Below are positions 33,375-41,770 of a DNA stretch of 64,000 nt, one piece after another (positions within the stretch are counted from its first letter, which is position 1; the number at the start of each line of letters is the position of its first letter). Source of the DNA: Streptomyces sp. NBC_00691 (GTDB lineage Bacteria > Actinomycetota > Actinomycetes > Streptomycetales > Streptomycetaceae); NCBI RefSeq assembly GCF_036226665.1, contig NZ_CP109007.1:7998001-8062000 (forward strand). The letters run 5' to 3'. A program made the position numbers and the translations under genes. Under the pieces are notes generated by a model. The model searched no databases. It saw only the letters and a program-made list of their open reading frames with translations, and was not told where the DNA came from.

Positions 33375-34626
33375 GCCGCCCGCTGTCCCGCCTGCCCCGC
33401 CGACTCCGGCCGACCTCCTGCTCCCGACAGCCCGCTCACGCGGCCGTGCGGCGGACACCGCCACCTCTCCGCATCTGACACCGGGGCAGCCGGCCCCGGG
33501 CGGCCGACCCGGCGGGTTCGGCGAGCCCGCACCCCACCGCCCCGGAGACTCCCGCCGGAGAGGCCTCCGTCCCGGAGGTCCCCGCCCGGGAAGCCTCCAC
33601 ACCGGAGGCTCCCGCCCGGGAAGCCCCCACCGGTTCCTCCTGCTCCTCTCCCCGGCCGTGCTCCTGGGCTCGATCGCCGCAGCCGTCCGCATCGGCACCG
33701 CCGACACCGGCTGGACCGACCTGGCCCGCGTCCTCGCCACCCACCTCGGCCTGGACGTCGCACCGCTGCCCCCGCTGGTGGACTCGCTCATCTGGGACCT
33801 GCGGCTGCCGCGCGTCCTGATGGCCGCCCTCGTCGGCGCCGCGCTCGCCGTGTGCGGCACGGTGCTCCAGGCGGTCACCCGTAACGCGCTCGCCGACCCC
33901 TACCTCCTCGGCGTCTCCTCAGGAGCGTCGACCGGAGCCGTCGCCGTCGTCGTCCTCGGGGTCGGCGCGACCACGCTGGGGGTCACCGGCGGCGCGCTCG
34001 TCGGCGCCCTGCTCTCCTTCGCGCTGCTGCTGCTCCTGTTGAGGCGTACCGGCCTCGACTCCGTCCGCATCGTGCTCACCGGCGTGGTCGTCGGACAGCT
34101 GCTCACCGCGTTGACCTCACTGATCCTGATGGCATCGGCGGACGCGGACACGACGCGGGCCGTCACGCACTGGCTGCTCGGGTCGATGGCGCCCGCCCGC
34201 TGGAGCACGGTCGTGGTCTGCGCGATCGTCACCCCGCTGGGCCTGACCGTGGCATGGCTCTGTTCGAGCGCCCTCGACGGGCTCGCGTTCGGCACCGACA
34301 CCGCCGCCTCCCTCGGCATCGGCGTACGGCACACCCGGATGCTGCTGCTGGTCGTGACGGCCGCGCTCACCGCGGTCGCCGTGGCCACCGTCGGGGCCAT
34401 CGGATTCGTCGGGCTGATCGTGCCCCACGGTGTGCGGTTCCTCGTCGGACCGCTGCACCGGGTGCTGTTGCCGTACGCGGCACTCGCCGGCGCGGTGTTC
34501 CTCGTATGGACGGACGCGCTCGCACGGATCGCCTTCGCACCCCGCGAGGTCCCCGTCGGCGTCATCACCGCACTCCTCGGCGTACCGCTCTTCCTCCTCG
34601 TCCTGCGCAGAAGGGGCGAGCTGTGA
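33364..34626 (+). CDS. FecCD-type metallophore ABC permease
   Basis: A 420-residue protein whose ATG at 33364 overlaps the binding-protein gene by 11 bp. The first ~90 residues are an unusual Pro/Gly/Arg/Ser-rich tail with repeated RPGS/GGSRPG units and cytoplasmic-type composition. Ten membrane helices follow from FLLLLSPAVLLGSIAAAVRI. FecCD motifs include RLPRVLMAALVGAALAVCGT, NALADPYLLGVSSGAS and VGAIGFVGLIVPHGVRFLVG. It forms a homodimeric channel for the chelate delivered by the lipoprotein. Confidence 0.92.
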   Translation: MPAEPPAVPPAPPTPADLLLPTARSRGRAADTATSPHLTPGQPAPGGRPGGFGEPAPHRPGDSRRRGLRPGGPRPGSLHTGGSRPGSPHRFLLLLSPAVLLGSIAAAVRIGTADTGWTDLARVLATHLGLDVAPLPPLVDSLIWDLRLPRVLMAALVGAALAVCGTVLQAVTRNALADPYLLGVSSGASTGAVAVVVLGVGATTLGVTGGALVGALLSFALLLLLLRRTGLDSVRIVLTGVVVGQLLTALTSLILMASADADTTRAVTHWLLGSMAPARWSTVVVCAIVTPLGLTVAWLCSSALDGLAFGTDTAASLGIGVRHTRMLLLVVTAALTAVAVATVGAIGFVGLIVPHGVRFLVGPLHRVLLPYAALAGAVFLVWTDALARIAFAPREVPVGVITALLGVPLFLLVLRRRGEL

Positions 34627-35426
34627 GAATCACCGCCGAGAACCTGAGCTGGTCGGTGGCGGGCACACCGGTGGTACGCGAAATCACCGCGAGCATCGCC
34701 TCCGGCGAGACCGTGGGCCTCCTCGGCCCCAACGGTTCCGGCAAGTCCTCCCTGCTGCGCTGTCTGGCCGGGCTCCGGGCTCCCGACACGGGCGCGGTCC
34801 GGTACGACGGCGCGGCGGTGGGGGAGTGGAGCGCGCGCGGGATCGCCCGCCGTGTCGCCTACGTCGCTCAGGACTCGGGCGCCGACAGCGACCTGCGGGT
34901 CGCCGACGTCGTCGGTCTCGGTCGCACCCCGTTCCGGGACCGCTGGCGCGGAGCGGACGCCACCGATCGCGCGGTGATCGCCGCCGCCCTGGAGGTCGTC
35001 GGCCTCACCGCGCTCGCCGGCCGTTCCTGGAAGGCCCTCTCGGGCGGCGAACGGCAGCGTGCCCACATCGCCCGCGCGCTGGCCCAGCAGCCGTACGCAC
35101 TGCTGCTCGACGAACCCACCAACCACCTCGACGTGAGACACCAGCTCGAACTGATGGAGCTGCTGACGGGCACCGGCCGGACCGTCCTCGTCGCCCTGCA
35201 CGACCTGTCGCTCGCGGCCCGGTACTGCGACCGGCTCCTGCTCCTGCACCACGGCCGGCTGGTCGCGGCCGGCACTCCCGACACCGTGCTGACGACCGAT
35301 CGACTCGCCGAGGTGTTCGAGGTCGACGCCGAACTGACCCGCGACTCCCTGGGGCACCCGGTGGTCACGTACCGCCGGCCCCTCGGCGCGTCCGACCGTC
35401 CGGTGCCGCCCCCACCCACCCGCTGA
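34623..35426 (+). CDS. FecE-type metallophore ABC transporter ATPase
   Basis: A 267-residue protein starting at GTG 34623, which overlaps the permease stop (GTGA). Walker A GLLGPNGSGKSSLLRCLAGL, Q-loop VAYVAQDSGADSDLRVADVV, signature LSGGERQRAHIARALAQQPY and Walker B LLLDEPTNHLDVRHQLEL are all intact, with H-loop ALHDLSLAARYCD. The TNHLDVRHQ form is typical of siderophore/cobalamin (FecE/BtuD) ATPases. Confidence 0.94.
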   Translation: MRITAENLSWSVAGTPVVREITASIASGETVGLLGPNGSGKSSLLRCLAGLRAPDTGAVRYDGAAVGEWSARGIARRVAYVAQDSGADSDLRVADVVGLGRTPFRDRWRGADATDRAVIAAALEVVGLTALAGRSWKALSGGERQRAHIARALAQQPYALLLDEPTNHLDVRHQLELMELLTGTGRTVLVALHDLSLAARYCDRLLLLHHGRLVAAGTPDTVLTTDRLAEVFEVDAELTRDSLGHPVVTYRRPLGASDRPVPPPPTR

Positions 35427-35438
35427 AAGGACACGACC

Positions 35439-36344
35439 ATGACCCCTCCCTCACCCACCCCCGTCGAACCTCCGTCCGGCAGCACGCTCCCCGCCGCCGT
35501 CCTCAGCGCCCCCGCCCTCTCGTCCTCGCTCTCCGTCGACAGGCTCATCACCGCCGCGCTGGCCGGCGGGCACGGCCCGCTCCCCGCCGGACTCACCGCG
35601 ACCAGCGTGTTCTGGATCCACCACGGAACCCGCCTGGCCGGCGGCGACACCACCTACCTCAACCAGTACGTCCTGGTCCGCGTCGGCGGCACCTTCGGCG
35701 GCTGCGCGTTCGAGGCCGGCGAACTCACCCCGGCGGTCTGCGGCGACTTCTCCGGTACGCCGCTCGACGTCCTGCTGCGCGAGGCACCGAACCCGCTGCG
35801 GATCGCCGCTCTCGACGCCTACCTCGCCCACACGCGACCGCACGGGGTCGCCGCCGAACACGGGGACGCCGAGCCGGTCAGCCTCCCGAGCGGCACTCCG
35901 GAGATCCGCGCGAGGGCCCGCGACGCGGCCATCGCCGGTCTGCTCGACATCGAGAGGGGCGCGAAGGTGGGCCTCATCGGTGTGGTCAACCCACTGGTCG
36001 CGGCGATCCGCGAGCGCGGCGGCGAGCCCCTGCCCTGCGACTTCAACCTCCGGACCACCCAGTGGGGCGACCCCGTCACCGACGACATGCACGAGGTGCT
36101 CGACCGCGCCGACGCGGTCGTCGCCACCGGAATGACGCTGAGCAACGGCTCGTTCGACACGATCCTGGACCGCTGCCGCCACCGCGGCATCCCGCTGATC
36201 GTGTACGCGCAGAGCGGCGGCGCCGTCGCCCGCGCCTTCCTCGGCTCGGGCGTGACCGCCCTGTCGGCGGAGCCCTTCCCCTTCTCCCAGTTCAGCGCCG
36301 AGGAGACCGTCCTGTACCGCTACCGCGCGGAGGGCGGCGCATGA
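35439..36344 (+). CDS. DUF364 protein (putative heavy-metal chelation, Rossmann-like)
   Basis: A 301-residue soluble protein. An N-terminal enolase-like region (FWIHHGTRLAGGDTTYLNQY) is followed by the DUF364 Rossmann-like part: GAKVGLIGVVNPLVAAIRER, DFNLRTTQWGDPV and a DRADAVVATGMTLSNGSFD segment, then GIPLIVYAQSGGAVARAFLG. PF04016 was named for a possible role in heavy-metal chelation on structural grounds; no reaction is established to my knowledge. It follows the ATPase by 12 bp with AAAGGA before the ATG, and its stop overlaps the kinase start. Within the operon it may process or release metal from the imported chelate. Confidence 0.82.
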   Translation: MTPPSPTPVEPPSGSTLPAAVLSAPALSSSLSVDRLITAALAGGHGPLPAGLTATSVFWIHHGTRLAGGDTTYLNQYVLVRVGGTFGGCAFEAGELTPAVCGDFSGTPLDVLLREAPNPLRIAALDAYLAHTRPHGVAAEHGDAEPVSLPSGTPEIRARARDAAIAGLLDIERGAKVGLIGVVNPLVAAIRERGGEPLPCDFNLRTTQWGDPVTDDMHEVLDRADAVVATGMTLSNGSFDTILDRCRHRGIPLIVYAQSGGAVARAFLGSGVTALSAEPFPFSQFSAEETVLYRYRAEGGA

Positions 36345-37444
36345 CCGCCGCCGCACACCGGGGCGCCACTCCACCCGCGACCCACCCGGCCGCGCCCGAC
36401 GCCGAGCCCGGAGCCGCCGTGGACTCCGGCCGTCACCTCACCGGTACCGGCCACGCCCCCTGCCACCACGGAGAGCTCCTCCAGGGCGTCTTCCTCGACG
36501 CCGACGGACGCAGGTGCGCGGGCCTCGTCACCCTCCCCCTGGCCGGCCCGGGCAGCCGGGCCGAGTTCACCCGTCGGCCCGGCACACCGCCCGAGGCGCT
36601 CGCCGTCGTCCCCGCCGACCGCGGGAAAGCCGCACGAGCCGCGGCCCTCGCGGTGACGGAGTGCGCCCGGCGGACCGGACTGCCGCCCAGCGGCGGGCGG
36701 TTGCGGCTCACCGGTGACGTACCCGTGGGCCTCGGCATGGGCAGTTCCACCAGCGACGTCATCGCGGCGGTCCGCGCGGTCGCCGACTCCTACGGGCTCC
36801 GCCTCGCCCCCGAGGCCGTCGCCCGCCTCTCCGTCCGCGCGGAACGGGCCAGCGATCCCTTGATGCTCGACACCCGCCCGGCCCTGTTCGCCCAGCGCGA
36901 GGGCCGGATCCTTGAGGTCCTGGGTCCGGCCCTCCCGCCCCTGGCCGTCGTGGGCTGTCTCCTCGGCGGGGGAGCGCCCGTCGACACCCTCGCCCTGCCC
37001 GTACGGGAGACCACCGACGCCGACGTCCGGGAGTACGCGCGGCTGCGCACCCTGCTGCGCCGCGCGATCGCCACGGGAGACGTACGACTCCTGGGGCAGG
37101 TCGCCACGGCCAGCGCGCGACGAGGCCAACACGTACTGAAACACCGGGAGTTCGGCGATCTGGTCGCGATCGCCCGGCGGTCCGGTGCGGTGGGCGTGCA
37201 GATCGCGCACAGCGGCGCCGTGGCAGGCGTCCTCTTCGACCCGGCAGCACCCGGGGACCCGCGTCAGCGCCTCCGTGCCTGCCGCCACGCCCTGGACGCC
37301 CACGGGATTCCCACCACCCGCACCTTCACCACCATCCCCTCGCTCACCACCAAGGAGTGCCTCGATGGACCAGCACATCGCCGAGGCGATCGGCCGGCCC
37401 GACCTGATACGTCTCGACGACCGTCTCGTCTGCCTTCGCTTTGA
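36341..37444 (+). CDS. GHMP kinase resembling L-threonine kinase (PduX-like)
   Basis: A 367-residue protein from ATG 36341 (ATGA overlap with DUF364). After a disordered ~30-residue start comes GTGHAPCHHGELLQGVFLD, then the GHMP ATP-binding motif PVGLGMGSSTSDVIAAVRAV and the C-terminal region RSGAVGVQIAHSGAVAGVLF. PduX-type enzymes phosphorylate L-threonine (or serine-like hydroxyls). Here it precedes a PLP enzyme of the cysteine-synthase type, which needs an activated hydroxy-amino acid such as O-phosphoserine. The 3' end overlaps the next gene by 80 bp; the last ~27 residues are Arg/Pro-rich and may be a run-on tail. Confidence 0.85.
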   Translation: MTAAAHRGATPPATHPAAPDAEPGAAVDSGRHLTGTGHAPCHHGELLQGVFLDADGRRCAGLVTLPLAGPGSRAEFTRRPGTPPEALAVVPADRGKAARAAALAVTECARRTGLPPSGGRLRLTGDVPVGLGMGSSTSDVIAAVRAVADSYGLRLAPEAVARLSVRAERASDPLMLDTRPALFAQREGRILEVLGPALPPLAVVGCLLGGGAPVDTLALPVRETTDADVREYARLRTLLRRAIATGDVRLLGQVATASARRGQHVLKHREFGDLVAIARRSGAVGVQIAHSGAVAGVLFDPAAPGDPRQRLRACRHALDAHGIPTTRTFTTIPSLTTKECLDGPAHRRGDRPARPDTSRRPSRLPSL

Positions 37445-38444
37445 GACGATGAAGGTGGTCTCCGCGCTCGCCGCCGTGCGCCACCTCCTCGACACCGGAG
37501 CCGTACGTCGCGGCGACACACTGCTCGACAGCTCCAGCGGAATCTACGCGTACGCCCTCGCCCTGGCCTGCCACCGGCACGGCATGCACTGCCACGTCGT
37601 CGGCTCCACGACCGTCGACAGGACGCTGCGCACCCAGCTCGCCGTACTCGGCGCCACGCTCGAACAGATGGAACCCTGCGACGACCTGAAACTCGACCAG
37701 AAGCGGCGCGTGGAACGCGTCCACGAGATCCTCGCCGCACACCCCGAGTACCACTGGATGCGGCAGTACCACGACGACATCCACTACCTCGGCTACCGCG
37801 GCGTCGCCGACCGCATCCGCGAGGCGACGGGCACGGACCGGCTCACCGTCGTCGGGGGAGTCGGTTCGGGCGCCTCCACCGGTGCCCTGACCCGCTACCT
37901 CCGCGGCGCGCCGGACACCGCCCCGCCCGGCGGCCCGACGGACACCCGGCCCGGATCCGCCCCGGCCGACGTCGCACTCGTCGGCGTCCAGCCCTACGGC
38001 AGCCTCACCTTCGGTGCCCAGCACACCTCCGACCCCGAGATCATCATCGCGGGCATCGGAAGCTCGATCCCCTTCGGAAACGTGTCCCACGAGCTGTACG
38101 ACACCCTCCACTGGATCTCGTTCGACGCCGCCCTGTCCGGCGCCGTCGACCTCCTGCGCCGCCACGCCGTCTTCGCGGGCCTCTCGACCGGCGCGGCCTA
38201 CCTCGCCGCCCGCCATGAACGCGACCGCGCCCCCGACCGCACCGTCCTCTTCATCGCTCCCGACACCGGCCATCGGTACACCGACAGCGTCTACACCCGC
38301 CACCGCGAAGCGACCCCCCTCGCCGGCCTCGCCCCCCGGGACATCGCCGACCAGGCCGAACTCGCCCTTCCCTGGTCCCGGATGCCCTGGAACCGCACCC
38401 CGGTGGCCGCGTCGGAGGCGGTGAGCGGCGACGGCGTCCCGTGA
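37365..38444 (+). CDS. SbnA-like PLP-dependent cysteine-synthase family enzyme
   Basis: A 359-residue protein from ATG 37365, with AAGGAG seven bases upstream inside the kinase gene. It is a fold-type II PLP enzyme: the PLP lysine is in RFETMKVVSALAAVRHLLD (Lys about 29), the SSGNTG-like loop is DSSSGIYAYALALACHRHGM, and the phosphate-binding Gly-rich loop is VVGGVGSGASTGALTRYLRG. C-terminal GLSTGAAYLAA matches the family. In staphyloferrin B and related metallophore pathways such enzymes do beta-substitution on O-phosphoserine to make diaminopropionate precursors. A similar role with the upstream kinase is my inference; it lacks the usual CysK NPTGSVKDR motif, so ordinary cysteine synthesis is unlikely. 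Confidence 0.87.
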   Translation: MDQHIAEAIGRPDLIRLDDRLVCLRFETMKVVSALAAVRHLLDTGAVRRGDTLLDSSSGIYAYALALACHRHGMHCHVVGSTTVDRTLRTQLAVLGATLEQMEPCDDLKLDQKRRVERVHEILAAHPEYHWMRQYHDDIHYLGYRGVADRIREATGTDRLTVVGGVGSGASTGALTRYLRGAPDTAPPGGPTDTRPGSAPADVALVGVQPYGSLTFGAQHTSDPEIIIAGIGSSIPFGNVSHELYDTLHWISFDAALSGAVDLLRRHAVFAGLSTGAAYLAARHERDRAPDRTVLFIAPDTGHRYTDSVYTRHREATPLAGLAPRDIADQAELALPWSRMPWNRTPVAASEAVSGDGVP

Positions 38445-38493
38445 GCCGGTGCCGGGCGGACAGGCCCGCCGTACACGGAGGGCCGTCGCGTCG

Positions 38494-39246
38494 TCAGATG
38501 CCGCAGCTGGACGCGGACCAGAAGCGGCCGGCCCGGTGGTCGACGTGGGCGTGGTCGCCGTGCCCGGGGTACCCCGGGCCGAGGATCCCGTTGAAACCGT
38601 GGTTACGGGCCTGCTGGGCCAGTCGGCACAGCGAGTGGGGTCCGGCGCCGAGGTCGGCCGCGTCTCCGTAGAGGTGGCGGCTCGAGGCGGCGCCCCCGAC
38701 CGCGTTGTTGCAGGCCTGACTGCGGAAGCCGCTGGTGACGCGGATGCTCTGGTCCCCGAGGGCGTGCCGCAGGGCCTCCAGTTTCCACATGGTGCGCAGG
38801 GCGTTGGACTTGGCGGTGGCCGCGCTCACGGCGCCGCCGGCCCAGGTGGTGTTGCAGTTGTTCAGCTCGGCGTAGGAGAAGTGGGCGGGGGTGCAGTCGT
38901 CGTCCTGGAGCGCGTAGATCTTGCTGAAGGTCGCGGGGCCCGCGACACCGTCGGCGGCGAGCCCGTAGGCGGCCTGGAAGCGCTGGACGGCAGCCGCCGT
39001 TCCGGGGCCGTAGGCGCCGTCGATCGCCAGCACCCCGCCGTAGCCCGGGTACCCGGCCACACGGATCTGCAGCGCGGTGACGTCGGCGCCGGAGGCGCCC
39101 TGGGAGAGGGTGCGCGACCAGGTGTAGCAGCCGTCGGCCTGAGCGGTGCCGGCGGTGGCGACCACCCCACCCAGGGAGGCGGTCATGATCATGACAAGTG
39201 TAAGAAGCAGCCGGAACGGCAGGGAACGCGGGGGGCGTCGGGACAT
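38494..39246 (-). CDS. secreted M15 zinc DD-carboxypeptidase with peptidoglycan-binding domain
   Basis: A 250-residue protein with a signal peptide (LLLTLVMIMTASLGGVVATA, cleavage near AQA-DG). Residues about 45-115 form a peptidoglycan_binding_1 domain (SGADVTALQIRVAGYPGYGG, AAAVQRFQAAYGLAADGVAG). The catalytic M15A domain has SSRHLYGDAADLG (zinc His and Asp) and the second zinc histidine in HGDHAHVDHR. Layout and length match the zinc DD-peptidase of Streptomyces albus G. It cleaves D-Ala-D-Ala or related stem peptides outside the cell. Confidence 0.93.
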   Translation of the reverse strand: MSRRPPRSLPFRLLLTLVMIMTASLGGVVATAGTAQADGCYTWSRTLSQGASGADVTALQIRVAGYPGYGGVLAIDGAYGPGTAAAVQRFQAAYGLAADGVAGPATFSKIYALQDDDCTPAHFSYAELNNCNTTWAGGAVSAATAKSNALRTMWKLEALRHALGDQSIRVTSGFRSQACNNAVGGAASSRHLYGDAADLGAGPHSLCRLAQQARNHGFNGILGPGYPGHGDHAHVDHRAGRFWSASSCGI

Positions 39247-39340
39247 CGATCCTCCATGGCCTCACGAATCAGGGGTGACCCAGGGGTGAGAGTCCCCCCG
39301 AGACTGACGGCCCGGTCGACGCGCGTCAACCACGCCGGAG

Positions 39341-39371
39341 CGGGCGTCATTTGTCGAGCCAATGACGCCCG
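39341..39371. terminator. 11-bp inverted repeat downstream of NlpC/P60 gene
   Basis: CGGGCGTCATT and AATGACGCCCG flank a 9-nt loop, 85 bp after the NlpC/P60 stop and 95 bp upstream of the M15 start. It could terminate the upstream gene or act as an operator of the M15 gene. Confidence 0.5.
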
Positions 39372-39455
39372 CGTGAACGGGGGGCGGGCCCCTGCCGCCA
39401 CCACCGAGGACGCCGGAGGGCGTGTCAGGGGCGTCGTGAGCCGCTCACCCCTGTC

Positions 39456-40535
39456 TCACAGGCGCTTCGCGCTGCGCAGTGTCTTGGCGTAGTAGCCGTT
39501 GCCGTCGAGCCGGGAGACGCCGCCGATGTCGCCGATCGTCGGGCCGTTGACCTCCTCGCGGCTGGAGATGAAGATCAGGTGCCCCTCGGTGTCGTGGCCG
39601 AGGACCATGCCCACGTGGTCCAGGCGCGGCCCGGTCCGGGCGTCCAGCTTGAAGAAGACGAGGTCGCCCGGCTGCAGCTGGTCGATCGCCGCGGGGCGGT
39701 CCTGCTCCGTGATGCCGGTCAGCGGCAGGACGTCCACCCCCTGCTTGGAGCGCGCCATGCCGTTCGCGGTGCGCGGCAGCCCGTCCCCGGAGGTGTCCGA
39801 CGCCATCAGCGGGTACCGCGCACGGTAGCCGAGCACCATGCGCATATAGCCCGAACAGTCCAGGGACCGGGCCCGCATGGGCTCCGGCGTGCCGACCGCG
39901 CCGTTCCGGAACGCGTACGGGATGCCGAGGTAGTCGTAGAAGTCGGACTGCTCCAGACGCAGGTCCCCGCCCTCCGCCCCCGAGGTGTTCAGCGGCCCGA
40001 AGTTCGCGTCACCCGCGAAGACGACGCCCTTTCCGTCCTTCTGCTGCCGCGCGCCCGCCACGTACTGGGACGCGAACGCGAAGACGTCGTCCTCCGTGCT
40101 GCCGGCGACCTCGGCGTACCACGCCTTGAACCACTTCTGCGTCTCCGCGCCCTTGACCCAGGGCCGGGGCATCAGCCGCACCCAGTCGGTCGTCGACACC
40201 TTGGACGCCGTGGACGTCGGCTCGGCGAAGGTCCGTGCCGGACCCGTCAGTTTCGCCGTGCGCGCCCCGTCGGTCAGTACCGCCTCGACCTGGCCGTCGG
40301 CGCCCCGGAGTACGCTCCGGGCCGGGTTCTCGTGCCGGGTCCACCGCTCCTCGCCCGTGGGCCAGGACGCCGTGGCCTTCCCTCCGGCCCCGGCGAGCAC
40401 TCCGACGTCGCGCACCTCGGCGACGCCCCGCACCTCCTGCTTGCGCAGTTCGAGCGTGAGGTATCCCGAGGTGCCCACGAGCCCGAGGACCACGAGGCCC
40501 GTGACGAACGGGCGTGTCTTCTTCTTCCCAGCCAT
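39456..40535 (-). CDS. NlpC/P60 family cell-wall hydrolase
   Basis: A 359-residue protein with an N-terminal membrane anchor or signal (FVTGLVVLGLVGTSGYLTL). The C-terminal NlpC/P60 domain (about 215-340) has the catalytic cysteine in RARSLDCSGYMRMVLGYR, the histidine in LDHVGMVLGHDTEGHLIFIS and GDLVFFKLD between them. The N-terminal half (about 40-210) is a family-specific region with no recognised domain. GAGGAACCACC precedes the ATG. The gene follows a frameshifted membrane protein by about 17 bp and was probably in an operon with it and CapA. Confidence 0.9.
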   Translation of the reverse strand: MAGKKKTRPFVTGLVVLGLVGTSGYLTLELRKQEVRGVAEVRDVGVLAGAGGKATASWPTGEERWTRHENPARSVLRGADGQVEAVLTDGARTAKLTGPARTFAEPTSTASKVSTTDWVRLMPRPWVKGAETQKWFKAWYAEVAGSTEDDVFAFASQYVAGARQQKDGKGVVFAGDANFGPLNTSGAEGGDLRLEQSDFYDYLGIPYAFRNGAVGTPEPMRARSLDCSGYMRMVLGYRARYPLMASDTSGDGLPRTANGMARSKQGVDVLPLTGITEQDRPAAIDQLQPGDLVFFKLDARTGPRLDHVGMVLGHDTEGHLIFISSREEVNGPTIGDIGGVSRLDGNGYYAKTLRSAKRL

Positions 40536-40604
40536 GGTGGTTCCTCGATTCTCAGGCGGTGGGCATGACGCTGAGCAACAGGCCGGCGACGACGATGCAG
40601 GCCA

Positions 40605-41615
40605 TCAGGGAGACGGAGGCCGTCGCCAGAAGGGTGGGGCCCTTGGGCTGGCGGACTGCTCCTGGACGACGGGCAGCACGGCGACGACGGTCAGTCCCAG
40701 CCCGGCGGCCACGCTCTGCTTCTCCTCGGGATCGGAGGAGGCGAGCGAGGCGTAGCCGGCGGTGGCCACCCGGCCGTTGTAGTCGTCGCCGACGAGGGTG
40801 CCGCTCACGCCGGGGTACCCGCGCGAGCCGGGCTCCTTGGCGCGGACCGGGTGCTGTTCGGTGCGTTCGGCGGCCTGGTCGGACAGCCGCTTCATCTGCC
40901 GGTGGAGGAAGGAGAGCTCCTGGCGCTCCTGGTCGGAGTTGAGCGCCTCCACGTGCTCGAACCCGGCCGTGCCGAGGATCTCACCGTCACGCGCCACGAC
41001 CGCCATGGTCCGGAAGGGGCCGAGGTTGATGGCGGGCACGGACAGGCTGCTGGACGCGATCAGCAGCTGCTGAGGCCGGTCTCGCCAGTCGAGCACGGCC
41101 ATGGTCATCAGACGTACGTCGCCGGTCCCGAGCCGCACCATGCGGGGCGTCAGCGCCTCGGCGCCGGTGAGCACGTCCTTGTCCAGCCAGCCGAGAGGAA
41201 TCGTCTCTCCCCGGGTGGCGAGCACGTCCGCGCTCTCCAGGTCCACCACCGTGGTGCCGGTCCACTTCTGGTACGTCCGGCCGAGGTCGGACAGGATGCG
41301 CTCGGGTGCCACCGGCCTGCCCGCGCTCAGCGCCGCGGCGGTGCGCTGGAGGTCGGCGACCCGTTCGTCGACCGAGGCGCGCAGCGCGATGGCCCCGTCC
41401 TCCGCGAAGTACCGCTGCGAGGACAGCACCGCCTGCGGCGCGGCCGACTCCTCGCCCGGTTCGAGCACCCTGACGGTCAGACCGGCGAGCGCGAGGACCA
41501 GGACGCACAGGAGCGCGATGGGCGGCCGGATCCCGCCGAGGAGCGGCATGTCCGCGCGCCGGCGGCTCCGCCGCCGGCCTCCGCGCACGGAATACGCGGC
41601 TCTGCTCGATGTCAC
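40605..41615 (-). CDS. membrane sensor-like protein, frameshifted near its C-terminus
   Basis: From GTG 41615 the frame gives 336 residues: one N-terminal helix (IALLCVLVLALAGLTVRVL), then a large extracytoplasmic domain of about 230 residues with a double-CACHE-like feel (QRYFAEDGAIALRASVDERV, GTTVVDLESADVLATRGETI, FRTMAVVARDGEILGTAGFE). It ends out of frame after VVQEQSA. In the next frame the sequence continues as PTLLATASVSLMACIVVAGL to a stop at 40552, which is an obvious second membrane helix. One missing base near 40650 explains this. The long open frame upstream of 41615 belongs to the CapA relic. Confidence 0.7.
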   Translation of the reverse strand: MTSSRAAYSVRGGRRRSRRRADMPLLGGIRPPIALLCVLVLALAGLTVRVLEPGEESAAPQAVLSSQRYFAEDGAIALRASVDERVADLQRTAAALSAGRPVAPERILSDLGRTYQKWTGTTVVDLESADVLATRGETIPLGWLDKDVLTGAEALTPRMVRLGTGDVRLMTMAVLDWRDRPQQLLIASSSLSVPAINLGPFRTMAVVARDGEILGTAGFEHVEALNSDQERQELSFLHRQMKRLSDQAAERTEQHPVRAKEPGSRGYPGVSGTLVGDDYNGRVATAGYASLASSDPEEKQSVAAGLGLTVVAVLPVVQEQSASPRAPPFWRRPPSP

Positions 41616-41770
41616 TGGTGCTCTTTCCTGAAGTCCTGCGGCCGTGGCTCCCGGAGGGGCCGGCGACGGAGCTGGCGCGGGGACGCCGAGGGCGTCGCCG
41701 GCGCCGGGACGGTTCGGGGAGACCGCGGGGCGGGTTCGCCCGGCGGCGGTACGTGGTCGGGTGCCGGTGC

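Noticed and set aside
34430..36340. Long in-frame extension upstream of the GHMP kinase
   Set aside because: It overlaps the ATPase and DUF364 genes out of frame. The kinase start at 36341 (ATGA overlap) and family match settle the start.
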